DNA of 64,000 nt from Bacteroidia bacterium (GTDB lineage Bacteria > Bacteroidota > Bacteroidia > Cytophagales > JAAEPT01). The translations under genes and the position numbers were made by a program. Of the stretch, positions 43,119-51,600 are shown piece by piece. The stretch is from NCBI GenBank assembly GCA_030431525.1, contig JAUIJC010000009.1, positions 1 through 64,000 of the forward strand, read 5' to 3'. The stretch's first letter is position 1, and the number at the start of each line of letters is the position of its first letter. The notes beneath the pieces are model-generated. The model saw nothing but the letters and a program-made list of their open reading frames with translations, was not told where the DNA came from and made no database searches.

Positions 43119-44792
43119 ATGAAACAAAAAGCCCTAATACGATATTCTGCCCTCATCTTCGGATTGATTGCCCTGAACTTCATTGCCGGACGGTCATTCT
43201 TCCGATGGGATTTGACGGAAGACAAGCGATACAGCATCTCGGAATCCAGCAAGGCGATTGTCGAAAAACTGGAGGAACCCGTTTATGTAAAGGTTTACCT
43301 GCACGGAAATTTCCCCGCCGAGCTCAAGGAGCTGGAGCGCAACATCCGTGAGACTTTGGACGAACTAAAGGCCTATGGTGGCGCCAACTTAAAGTTCTCT
43401 TTTATCGACCCAACGGCGATTGCCGACAAGGATAAACGCGGTGAGCTCTATAAATCCTTGGCCCAAATGGGAATCAAGCCTTCCAATTTCCAAGCAAGGG
43501 AAGAAGGTAAATCCGTGGAGCGAATTGTTTTCCCCGGAGCGGTTTTGACCTATAAAAATGGGCAAATGCCTGTGGTGTTCCTTTCTGGAACTTCCGTGTC
43601 GGGCAACCGTGACTTTATCACACAGGCCATCGAGCAGGTGGAATACAAATTGGTTTCCGCCATCCACACACTAAGCTCTACTAAGCGCTCAAGAGTCGCC
43701 TTTATTGACGGGCATGGTGAGTTGGAACAAGACCGTCTGATTAGCCTAATCAGTGAAATGGGCGCTTCCTACGAAGTTGGCTTCCTGAACTTATCCACCA
43801 TTCCAAAAATTGAAGGTGTGGATGCTGTTATCGTGGCCAAACCACAGCGTTCATTTACCGAGTCCGACAAATACAAGCTGGACCAGTTCATTATGAACGG
43901 CGGAAAGGCCATGTTCTTTATCGATGCCGTGGAATCTCGCCGAGATACCTCTGGATTGACCGGTTTGCCGTATGACCTCAACCTTCGTGATTTGCTCTTC
44001 CGCTATGGCGTTCGCGCTAATGAAGATTTGATTCAGTCATTGCCGTCTGGAAGCCTACCCATCAAAGTGGGCAACCAATACCGCCCAGTGCCATGGGCTT
44101 TCCACCCTTTGCTCAATCCACAGAGTAGCCTCAACCCGAACGACAGGCCTCACCCCATTGTCCGCAACCTTGGGCCTGTGCTGGCCAAGGACGTAAGCAC
44201 CTTGGACACCATCACCGCCAAAGGCGTGACAAAAACGCCACTTTTGTTCAGATCCCAATACACCAAGGTGAAAGGCCAGCCGATTTTCTTCAGTGTGGAA
44301 GAGCTTCGCTTTGAACCACAAAAGGAACAATTCCTCAAAGGGGCCGTGCCGGTGGCTTTCCTTTTAGAAGGAAATTTCACCTCATTCTACAAGGGCCGAC
44401 CAACGCCTATGGGCGCCATTGGCTCCGACTTCAAACCGAATTCTGAAGGAAAAGGAAAAATCATTGTGGTATCAGACGGTGATATGCTGGCCAATGACAT
44501 CGATTACCAATCCAAGCGCCCACTTCCACTGGGCTATGACAAGTACACAGGCACCAGCTTTGGCAACAAGGACTTTGTGCTGAACAGCCTGAACTACCTG
44601 CTTGACAATTCTGGGATTATTGACCTTCGCACCAAGGTGATTGAAGAAAGGCCATTGGACGCCCTCTGCATAAAGGATGAAGGACACCTTAAATGGCAAT
44701 TGCTCAATCTTGGGCTGCCTATCCTATTAGTCCTACTATTTGGCATCATCCGCTTCTTTGTCAGAAAGAAGCAATACGCGTCTTTTAAGTAG
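43119..44792 (+). CDS. gldG: Gliding-type ABC transporter substrate-binding GldG
   Basis: 557 aa. An N-terminal TM (about residues 8-26) with the motif FRWDLTEDKRYSISE is the GldG signature. The long periplasmic domain (30-525) follows the DUF4350/GldG_N fold, with RSRVAFIDGHGELEQDRLISL and VIVAKPQRSFTESDKYKLDQFIMNGGKAMFFIDA, and KIIVVSDGDMLANDIDY before the C-terminal TM (about 530-550, LLNLGLPILLVLLFGIIRFF). The lone terminal TM with a basic end fits GldG. Last gene of the operon, followed by a terminator. Confidence 0.87.
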   Translation: MKQKALIRYSALIFGLIALNFIAGRSFFRWDLTEDKRYSISESSKAIVEKLEEPVYVKVYLHGNFPAELKELERNIRETLDELKAYGGANLKFSFIDPTAIADKDKRGELYKSLAQMGIKPSNFQAREEGKSVERIVFPGAVLTYKNGQMPVVFLSGTSVSGNRDFITQAIEQVEYKLVSAIHTLSSTKRSRVAFIDGHGELEQDRLISLISEMGASYEVGFLNLSTIPKIEGVDAVIVAKPQRSFTESDKYKLDQFIMNGGKAMFFIDAVESRRDTSGLTGLPYDLNLRDLLFRYGVRANEDLIQSLPSGSLPIKVGNQYRPVPWAFHPLLNPQSSLNPNDRPHPIVRNLGPVLAKDVSTLDTITAKGVTKTPLLFRSQYTKVKGQPIFFSVEELRFEPQKEQFLKGAVPVAFLLEGNFTSFYKGRPTPMGAIGSDFKPNSEGKGKIIVVSDGDMLANDIDYQSKRPLPLGYDKYTGTSFGNKDFVLNSLNYLLDNSGIIDLRTKVIEERPLDALCIKDEGHLKWQLLNLGLPILLVLLFGIIRFFVRKKQYASFK

Positions 44793-44804
44793 ATGTAAGA
44801 ATTG

Positions 44805-44836
44805 AGAGGTAAGACCCCATTGATCTTACCTCTTTA
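44805..44836 (+). terminator. gld operon terminator
   Basis: AGAGGTAAGA / TCTTACCTCT followed by TTATT. Confidence 0.8.
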
Positions 44837-44923
44837 TTCCCAACACTAATTTCAATTCGGCACGGTCTTGGAAAAGCGTCTAAATCACTGGGGAAAAGCG
44901 TGAAAATTTTGGCGCAGACCTCT

Positions 44924-44931
44924 TAGATTTG
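44924..44931 (+). promoter_or_regulatory. Putative -7 promoter element
   Basis: TAGATTTG (TAnnTTTG), 29 bases before the LPP20-like lipoprotein gene. Confidence 0.35.
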
Positions 44932-44960
44932 AACCAAGACTTAACAATCCTTTTTCAACG

Positions 44961-45530
44961 ATGAAAATCAGATTCACATCCTTCGCTAAAATGGCCTTAT
45001 TGGCCGGAGTTATCGCTTTTGGGGCCGCTTGTAAGAGCAAACCAAAAGAGCCAAAAGGCGAAGAGGAAATCAAAGTGTATTGCTCTGGCAAAGAGTTCAT
45101 GAGCGATAAAAAATTCTTCCGTGCTAACGCTGTAGGCGAAAGCCTGGACCAAGCCACTGCCAAGAAAAAAGCTCAGGCTAATGCCAAGCAGGATTTGGCT
45201 GCCGCCATCAACACGACCATCAAGGCTGTTACCGACAACTACGTGAACTCCCGTGAGTTCAACAATAAGGAGGAAGTTCGCGAACGTTTCGAGAGCCTTT
45301 CCCGCGAGGTGATCAACCAAGAGTTGGCTGGCGTAAGAACAATCTGTGAGCGCACCTTCAAAACAGCTGAGGGTAAATACAAGACTTATATCGCCATTGA
45401 GCAAGGCGCAGACGATTTGGTTGAATCCATCAACGAGCGCCTCTCCAAGGAGGAGCAGTTGAAAATCGACTACGACTACGAGAAGTTCAAAGAGAACTTC
45501 GACAAGGAAATGGAAAAGTTCGGCAACTAA
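44961..45530 (+). CDS. LPP20-family lipoprotein
   Basis: 189 aa. The signal peptide MKIRFTSFAKMALLAGVIAF ends in the lipobox GAAC, followed by KSKPKEPKGEEE. The core FRANAVGESLDQATAKKKAQ, then ANAKQDLAAAINTTIKA (about residues 48-85), matches the LPP20-like fold, in which a conserved 'a.G.g.s...A...A...Ar..ia' pattern is followed by a helix and strands; YKTYIAIEQGADDLVESI is the second part. The lipoprotein is probably in the outer membrane. The function of this family is not known. A terminator follows. Confidence 0.75.
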   Translation: MKIRFTSFAKMALLAGVIAFGAACKSKPKEPKGEEEIKVYCSGKEFMSDKKFFRANAVGESLDQATAKKKAQANAKQDLAAAINTTIKAVTDNYVNSREFNNKEEVRERFESLSREVINQELAGVRTICERTFKTAEGKYKTYIAIEQGADDLVESINERLSKEEQLKIDYDYEKFKENFDKEMEKFGN

Positions 45531-45551
45531 GCCGAAATGATGAATAGCTGA

Positions 45552-45594
45552 TAAAACGGCCACCCGAGGAGGAACCTTGGCGTGGCCGTTTTTG
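45552..45594 (+). terminator. Terminator of the LPP20-like gene
   Basis: AAAACGGCCAC / GTGGCCGTTTTTG stem and T-tract. Its T-tract overlaps the -33 box of the following promoter. Confidence 0.82.
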
Positions 45595-45620
45595 TTTGCC
45601 TTTTGGGCAAGTTATCTTTG
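45591..45620 (+). promoter_or_regulatory. Promoter of the structured leader and SH3 lipoprotein
   Basis: TTTG (45591-45594), 18 bases, then TATCTTTG (45613-45620): a full -33/-7 pair. The predicted start of transcription, about 45627, is just before the palindromic element at 45634, so that element would be the 5' leader of the gene at 45811. Confidence 0.6.
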
Positions 45621-45633
45621 GGAACGACATCAA

Positions 45634-45793
45634 GCAAAAGAAAAACAATAAACTGACCCAGTCGGTTTGTTCTTTTGCCTGCCGTTCGTAGCCACTTGAT
45701 TTGCGATAGCTACGGCTATCCCTTCATCAACTTGCTACGAACAGCGAACAAAATAACTGCGCCTTAGTGGGCCAGTTTATCATTTCACTTTCG
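45634..45793 (+). ncRNA. Palindromic structured leader element, copy 1
   Basis: About 160 nt with nested inverted repeats around an apical hairpin GATAGC-TACG-GCTATC (45705-45720), a C(UACG)G tetraloop on the plus strand. A second stem pairs GTTCGTAGC (45683-45691) with GCTACGAAC (45735-45743). TTGAT pairs with ATCAA, and the outer arms (AATAAACTG / CAGTTTAT) close the structure. It begins about 7 bases after the predicted transcription start and ends 17 bases before the start codon of the SH3 lipoprotein gene. Aligned with copy 2 at 52258 it shows compensatory changes. Class unknown; on the minus strand the tetraloop is lost. Confidence 0.6.
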
Positions 45794-45810
45794 CAAACCA
45801 CACTTTCAAA

Positions 45811-46695
45811 ATGCGTAAAATCAATTCACTTCTTTTTGCAGCCACATTCTCTGGGATGCTTTTTTCATGTGGCGGGGGAAACGATCAATCGACATCTTCA
45901 TCACTCACTGATGAAAAACCCGCTGAGACCGTAACTCAGCCTCCTGCCGAAACGGCTTCCGACCAACCACAGGTTGAAGAGCAAAAAGCCGAGGAAGAAA
46001 CTGCCATCTGCCTTTGGGGAAGCGTTGGCCTAAGGGAAACTTCCGACCCAAAAAGCAAATACTTGACTTCCATTAAATTCGGGGAGCTCGTTACATTCTT
46101 GGGCGAGAAAAAGGAAGACGGCAAACGCACTTATATCAAAATCAAAAGCTCGGATGGCCAGATTGGCTGGGCCAATGAATACCTTTTTGCCGTGGACGCT
46201 CAACGTGGTGTAGTCACCAAGGAGATGCGCATTTACAGCAAGCCTGACTTCATGACCAAAACGGACAAGAAATTGGCCATGGGTGAAGTGGTTGCCATTT
46301 TGAACAACCCTGACATCGATGGCTTCAAAGAAGTTGTGGGCAAGGAAAAAGCGACCAAGGGCTGGGTGAAATCATCAAGCACTGGCCTTTCTACTGAGCA
46401 AATCGACTTGGAATTGGTTGGTGAGTGGAAGCGCATCAACGACACCAAGGACAATGCTGCTCAAAGGGTACTTGCCCAAGAAATCTTGGACAATGCGGAC
46501 TACAGTACTTCCTCTTTCTATGTAGATCTTCAAGAGCGTTTTGGCGCCGAGGCTCAGGTTCAAAAAATCATCGACGAAGAAACCGAGGAAGAAACTGCTG
46601 AAATCAAAGAAATCATTGAGGAGGAAATCAGCGAAGAGCAAGGCGAGGAAGCTACCCAAAGCCCAGCTCCTGAGTTGGCTCCTGATGAGCTCTAA
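45811..46695 (+). CDS. SH3-domain lipoprotein
   Basis: 294 aa. The signal MRKINSLLFAATFSGMLFSC ends in a lipobox, followed by a Gly/Ser and then Thr/Glu/Gln-rich linker. Residues about 65-125 hold a bacterial SH3-like domain: LWGSVGLRETSDPKSKYL, FGELVTFLGEKKEDGKRTYI and SDGQIGWANEYLF. A second, similar unit runs from about 130 to 190 (VVTKEMRIYSKPDFMTKTDKK, GWVKSSSTGLS). The C-terminal 60 residues are strongly acidic (EETEEETAEIKEIIEEEI). Such proteins bind cell-wall peptides or other envelope parts. It shares 4 bases with the convergent methyltransferase gene. Confidence 0.78.
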   Translation: MRKINSLLFAATFSGMLFSCGGGNDQSTSSSLTDEKPAETVTQPPAETASDQPQVEEQKAEEETAICLWGSVGLRETSDPKSKYLTSIKFGELVTFLGEKKEDGKRTYIKIKSSDGQIGWANEYLFAVDAQRGVVTKEMRIYSKPDFMTKTDKKLAMGEVVAILNNPDIDGFKEVVGKEKATKGWVKSSSTGLSTEQIDLELVGEWKRINDTKDNAAQRVLAQEILDNADYSTSSFYVDLQERFGAEAQVQKIIDEETEEETAEIKEIIEEEISEEQGEEATQSPAPELAPDEL

Positions 46696-47324
46696 ACATC
46701 TTTTTGCGCCAGCTTGCTGGAGCGCACCATACCAAAATAGAAGCCTTCGGACCGCTCGGTTCGAAGGCCTTCTTTTTTTAGATGCTCCCAAACGGCAGGA
46801 AGTGTCTTCGCCTCAATGCCACAAAGGGCTCTAAAAAATCGGTACATCATCCACAAAAGTGCTTTTTTGAAAACATTGTTTGCCCCTTGCCTATCAAAAT
46901 CCGCAACCAGCCAAACCCCTGATGGGGACAACACATTTTTTAGTCGTTGGATTACATCCGTGATACGAGGTTTCTCAAAGAGATCTAACAAAAAGTGGGT
47001 GATAATGACATCAAACTTCTCCTCGGGCAAATCCTCCTCTGTTCCATGAATCCAATGAATTTTGGATGAAGCAACCCGCCTTTGACTCATTTGAAGCATT
47101 TTTTCTGAGGCCTCCACATACCAGACCTCCAACTTGGGCTTGTCTGCAAACAAACGTTCCAACACCCAACCAGTCCCGCCGCCAAGAATCAGCACCTTCC
47201 CTCGCTCAGGCAAATCTGAAAAAAAAGCCTCTTGCGCCCTTTCCAAGGACTTTCCGAACACTGCTTTGGCCAAGGGCTCATACACCCAAGCCACTCGGTC
47301 AAACCCCCTATCCTTGTTTTTCAT
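46692..47324 (-). CDS. Class I SAM-dependent methyltransferase
   Basis: 210 aa. The Rossmann methyltransferase core shows motif I VLILGGGTGWVLERL (about residues 44-58), post-I VWYVEASEKMLQMSQRR (about 72-88) and motif IV FDVIITHFLLDLFEKP (about 108-123), with SGVWLVADFDRQG as motif VI. The substrate is unknown; the sequence is like the UbiE/methyltransferase-11 group. The gene ends inside the 3' end of the convergent SH3 lipoprotein gene, and a terminator for that gene lies within its C-terminal codons. Confidence 0.85.
   Translation of the reverse strand: MKNKDRGFDRVAWVYEPLAKAVFGKSLERAQEAFFSDLPERGKVLILGGGTGWVLERLFADKPKLEVWYVEASEKMLQMSQRRVASSKIHWIHGTEEDLPEEKFDVIITHFLLDLFEKPRITDVIQRLKNVLSPSGVWLVADFDRQGANNVFKKALLWMMYRFFRALCGIEAKTLPAVWEHLKKEGLRTERSEGFYFGMVRSSKLAQKDV
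46739..46779 (+). terminator. Terminator embedded in the convergent coding sequence
   Basis: AGAAGCCTTCGGACC / GGTTCGAAGGCCTTCT followed by TTTTTT ends the plus-strand SH3 lipoprotein transcript. It is also codons for the methyltransferase C-terminus (RTERSEGFYFG region). Confidence 0.75.
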
Positions 47325-47359
47325 AACCTCCAGAAAGCATCTCAGCCTCCAAAGGTCTG

Positions 47360-47932
47360 CTAATGATATCGCTTCCCAAAAATCTTGTTGAATTTATAGC
47401 CTATCATATACGTCGTGAACGGCTCCTTGATACTTACCGCAATCTCAGGTGCCATAAACCAGCCATTGGCGACATAAAGATTATACTCCACCCCCAACAA
47501 GAGCGCTGCAAAATTCTTATGCTTCTCTAATTCAATACCAGGGCCTCCAAAAAACTCCAACCCATGTATCGGCTCCCAATAACCTGTCAACGCAAGTAAA
47601 AAAACATGGTCCCTAAATACAGGAACTGAATTATCATCAATGATATATTTGGCCAGCTCCATTTCCCACAGCAACCCCAGTCCCCATTTCTTATTGAATT
47701 TATATTGGTAGCTTAATCCAAAAGTTGGAAACACCTCTGTGTCTTTTTGGTCATTCTCCTCAATGGCATCACCCACCACCGCAAAGCCTTGATAGAAACT
47801 CAAGGTATGTCGACAAATAGGCCCTTTTTCCAGCAACAGACCAGACACATCGTGATGACTTCCATGCTCATATTGAGCCATTAAGACGGCAGGAAAACCA
47901 CAAAACGCAACAATAAGAAGAACAAGACGCAT
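47360..47932 (-). CDS. Exported beta-barrel-like hypothetical protein
   Basis: 190 aa from ATG 47932. Signal peptide MRLVLLIVAFCGFPAVLMAQ. Then HTLSFYQGFAVVGDAIEE, LSYQYKFNKKWGLGLLWEMELAKY, VFLLALTGYWEPI, LEFFGGPGIELEKHKNFAALLLGVEYNL and WFMAPEIAVSIKEPFTTYMIGYKF are alternating strands with aromatic edges. These suggest an eight-stranded outer-membrane barrel. It ends YKFNKIFGKRYH. No family can be named with certainty. Its own terminator is not obvious; the start lies just after the hairpin at 47946. Confidence 0.6.
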   Translation of the reverse strand: MRLVLLIVAFCGFPAVLMAQYEHGSHHDVSGLLLEKGPICRHTLSFYQGFAVVGDAIEENDQKDTEVFPTFGLSYQYKFNKKWGLGLLWEMELAKYIIDDNSVPVFRDHVFLLALTGYWEPIHGLEFFGGPGIELEKHKNFAALLLGVEYNLYVANGWFMAPEIAVSIKEPFTTYMIGYKFNKIFGKRYH

Positions 47933-47945
47933 AGCTTCAAAACAC

Positions 47946-47974
47946 AAAAACCCGAGCAGGTGCTCGGGTTTTTG
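47946..47974 (-). terminator. Terminator after the anti-sigma kinase gene
   Basis: AAAAACCCGAGCA / TGCTCGGGTTTTT, a strong hairpin with A and T runs, usable on both strands. Confidence 0.85.
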
Positions 47975-48018
47975 TACGAAACTTTTGATGCTTTAGTCAA
48001 TGCATCTCCGCAGGAATC

Positions 48019-48480
48019 TTACGATTTCACTGGGAAATTCATTCTAATCAAACTGCCATTCTCCCTATAAGTCACATTATCACAGAGGCTGTTGATAAGG
48101 AAAATGCCACGTCCACCAATCCTGTCGATATTCTCTGGAGAAGTTGGATCAGGTACGTTATCGTAATCAAAACCTTCACCTTCATCCTTGACTGAAAAGC
48201 AGAATCCTTGTGGTGAAACCTCTAAGATCAGTTGCACCATCTTTAAGCTGTCTGCTTCATTCCCGTGGAGAATTGCGTTGTTCACCGCCTCAGTGACACA
48301 GACCATAATGTTTCCATAAAGGTCATCGCTGATGGCAAATTGGTCCTTAACATTCTCTACAAAACTCTCAACAATACGAATATTCTCTGGTAGGGAAGGA
48401 ATATCGAGTTTAAACTGCTTGATTTCGCCCATGGTGTCCTGCGAATTTTGGGCATTCAATGGAAGACTTTGATTATACAT
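48019..48480 (-). CDS. RsbW-like ATP-binding (anti-sigma) kinase
   Basis: 153 aa. A stand-alone GHKL domain of the HATPase_c_2 type, similar to anti-sigma factor kinases such as RsbW and SpoIIAB. The N box is EAVNNAILHGN (about residues 70-80), G1 is VKDEGEGFDYDNV (about 107-119), and G2 is GGRGIFLINSLCDNVTY (about 131-147). In such systems the kinase is paired with a STAS anti-anti-sigma factor and a sigma factor or PP2C phosphatase; none is adjacent, so its partner must be elsewhere. Start ATG 48480. It is transcribed with, or just after, the DUF4175 gene. Confidence 0.85.
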   Translation of the reverse strand: MYNQSLPLNAQNSQDTMGEIKQFKLDIPSLPENIRIVESFVENVKDQFAISDDLYGNIMVCVTEAVNNAILHGNEADSLKMVQLILEVSPQGFCFSVKDEGEGFDYDNVPDPTSPENIDRIGGRGIFLINSLCDNVTYRENGSLIRMNFPVKS

Positions 48481-48638
48481 ACGAATAAAAATTTACAGAG
48501 TGAAAAGATATGTGTTGTGGGGAGAAGAACCTCCCTGTCCGGGAATTTTTCTTGTGACAAAAATTGAGACCAAGGGACAAAAAATAACCGAAGCCTCTCC
48601 AAAAGAAACGCCCAAACAATGTGCCAACACAGTATGGG

Positions 48639-48669
48639 CTTCTGCTAATAACTCACTGATTAGCAGAAG
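48639..48669. other. 11-bp perfect hairpin after the DUF4175 gene
   Basis: CTTCTGCTAAT / ATTAGCAGAAG with a 9-base loop, 18 bases downstream of the DUF4175 gene's stop on the minus strand. No T-tract follows, so it is at best a weak terminator or a 3' end stabiliser. Confidence 0.45.
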
Positions 48670-48686
48670 AATGAAAATATAATAAC

Positions 48687-51600
48687 TTATTTCTCCAATA
48701 AGTCAAAATATTCATTGGTTTCTTTCTTGAAATACGGTGTCAAGCTTGGCGGAATGGTCTGGAGCAACTCCACCTGTTTGGCCTTTTGGCGTAAGTATTC
48801 TTCATAAGAAGGTGGCAATGGACGCTCCTTTTGTTGGGCTGTGGTTGCCTCTCTCTTTTTGTCTTCTTTCTGCTCACGCGCCGCCTTTTCGGCCTCCAGC
48901 AATCGGGTCTGAATCTCAGACTGGCGTTGGATCGTACGGTCGTTGATGCGGTTATACACAATATCCTTCTCGGTCTCCTCCATGACCTTGCGCAACTCCT
49001 GTAGTTTCTTGCGCAACTCAGCACCTTCCTTACCTACGGCACCCTCTTCCATTTCCTTCAATGCACGACGAATGGCTTCCTGTTGCGTAGCCATTTTCAT
49101 CAAATCCTCAGATAACTGACGACCGGTCTTCTGACCAGATTTCAGTTGCTTGATCATGTCATTGAGTTGCTTCTGTTGATCGCTGAGACCCGGCTTCTGA
49201 CCAGGTTTATTCCCCTTCTTGTTTCCTTGGCTATTCCCAGGTTTCTGACACATCTGGTTGCCAGACATCTGCTGAGCCATCTGCTGTTGCATTTGTTGCA
49301 TTACCTCATCTAACAACAGCGCCAAGTTATTTGTGTGGGTCATCACGTATTGCTGTTCGCCAGCGGCGCGGTATGCCCGACGTGCGCGAATCTCTTCCAC
49401 GGTTTTCCCCATGTGGGATTTCAAGGCGCTCAACTCCTTGGTGATGTAGGATTCAATCTGAAACACACGCTTGGACAAGGCCAAAAGGCTGTCCTCCAAC
49501 ACCCTGAAATCATCATCCAGCTTCAACTGTTCCTGCGAAAGCGTCACAAAACGCGGATCAGCCTGTCGCACCGATTTGAACTCCTTCATGATGCGCTCCT
49601 GCTCAAAGGACATGGTGATTAACCCTTCGAGGATGTTTCGGATGTTGTCCAAATCCTCAGTGGCCTGTTGCATCTGACCCGCCTGCATCTGCTGTTGCAT
49701 TTGCTGGGCCATCTGCTTCATTTTCTGTCCGGCATTCTTCTGCGACTCCGAGGCCTTGCTGTTCTTCCCTTTTTCAAGGGATTCTTGGCTTTGCTGTTGT
49801 TCTTGGTCAATATCCTGCTGTTGCTGGGAATTATCGCCCATGTCATTTGGACGTTGGAGCTCCTTGTTCATTTTCTCCAACTGCTCCATCTCCTTCTGGA
49901 GTTGGTCAAACTTCTCGCTCAGCTCCTCCTGTTTTTGTTTGAGCTCTTCCTGCTGTTCCTTGCCCTTGGCCTCCTTGGTTTCCTCGGACAACTGCTCCTG
50001 CTCTTCGCCCAACTTCTCAAGCTCGTTGATGGTCTGCTCCATCTTCTGCTCAAACTTCAACTGTTTGAACAGCTCCAAGGTGCGGTCCAGCTCATTTTCC
50101 AAGGTTTCATCCTTTTGCTGAAGCTGGTCCAAGGCTTTCTGGATTTCATCAGGATTTTGCTTCTGGTATTCCTCCATCAACTTCTGGAGTTCTTCCATCA
50201 ACTTTTTGGTTTCCTCATCCATCAACTCCTCCATCAACTTGTTGATTTGCTCCACCTTTTTCTGAAGCTCCTCACTCTCCTGCTGGAATTGGTCCTTTCG
50301 CTGGTTGTTTTGCTGGTATTGCTCTTTGAATTTCTTCAGTTCCTCCTCCAACTCCTTATGCTTCTCCACCAACTTGTCCACAGCCTTCTTGTCCTGCCAA
50401 TCGAGCTTCTTCTTGGACTTTAGCTTGTCCTGAACTTCCTTGAGCTCCTTGCGGACTTCTTGTGCTTTCTGGAGGGCGTTATCGATGTCTTGCTCGGTTT
50501 CTGCGTTGGAAGCATCCATTTCTTCCTTCAACTGCTTTTCTGATGGCAACTCCATAATGCGTTGGCTGGAGCTACGCGCTTTGAACCCATGAGGAGCATC
50601 ATTGTCCCAAACTTTGACAAAATATTCAAGCTTGTCCCCAGCCTTCAAGTCCAAATCAGCGGTTTTCAGCTGATAGAAAAAAGTCTGACGCGCCCTTCCC
50701 TTGTCGATTGGAATTGCTTGGCTTTGGAACTTTCCTTTGCCTTTGCCGTCCCTTTGAATGCGATAGAACAGACGGCATTTGCTGATGCCATAATCGTCTG
50801 ATACCTGTCCGCCCACGATGATGTATTGGAACAACAAAGTATCATCATAATGCTCAAGCGAAATGGATGGGTACTGGTCCTTGATGACATTTACCGAATA
50901 AGAAATCTCGTCCTTGTTCTTGCCATGCGGGTTTTTCAGGCTCACGCCATAGCGCTCCGTCTTAGTGAAGGTCTTTCCAAAAGTGAATTTGTCATCCCCT
51001 TCTTTGGTGGCCTCAATGGCTCCTTCCGAGAAACTAACCAACAGTTTTTCGGTGTCCCGCACCTTGGCTGTCCATTGGATTTTTGTTCCTTCAGGAACGG
51101 TCAACGCACCAGCATTGGAGAGCTGTTCATCCTTTTTCCCCAAATAGGCCGGATAATCCAACTGTGCCTTGAGCTGGTCAAGTTGCGGACGGTAGCGAAC
51201 CGTCAAATGATATTGTTGGGAACCGAAGCCCGCCGATTCAAAGTGAAAATCTTGGTCCTCGGACACCTTGGGCAAGGTGTAGCTGAACTTAGTCAAACCG
51301 TCTTTTTTCAACTTTCTACGGCGACCATTGCTAACCAAGTAAACCTCATTGGGCACATCATTCCCGTTCTTTGGCTCAATTTCCAACTCTACGGTATAGT
51401 CCTCGTTTCGGAACACCTCGGTGGAGTTGTTCTTTAAGGCAAAGGTAAATGGCGCCTCCGGCAAATATTCCCGCTCATAGTTCACCAAACGCTCCGTACT
51501 TTTAATCAAAAGCTGTGGCGTGAACAATAACAACAGCAACAAAATGGACGCAGGAGCCAAGAAATAGCGCATAAATGGGCGCTTGTTTTCCTTGTAGTCC

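Noticed and set aside
49668-50423. 251-residue leucine-rich frame on the plus strand
   Set aside because: It is the antisense of the Gln/Glu/Lys-rich coiled coil of the DUF4175 gene; Leu and Phe codons arise from complementing CAG, GAG and AAG.
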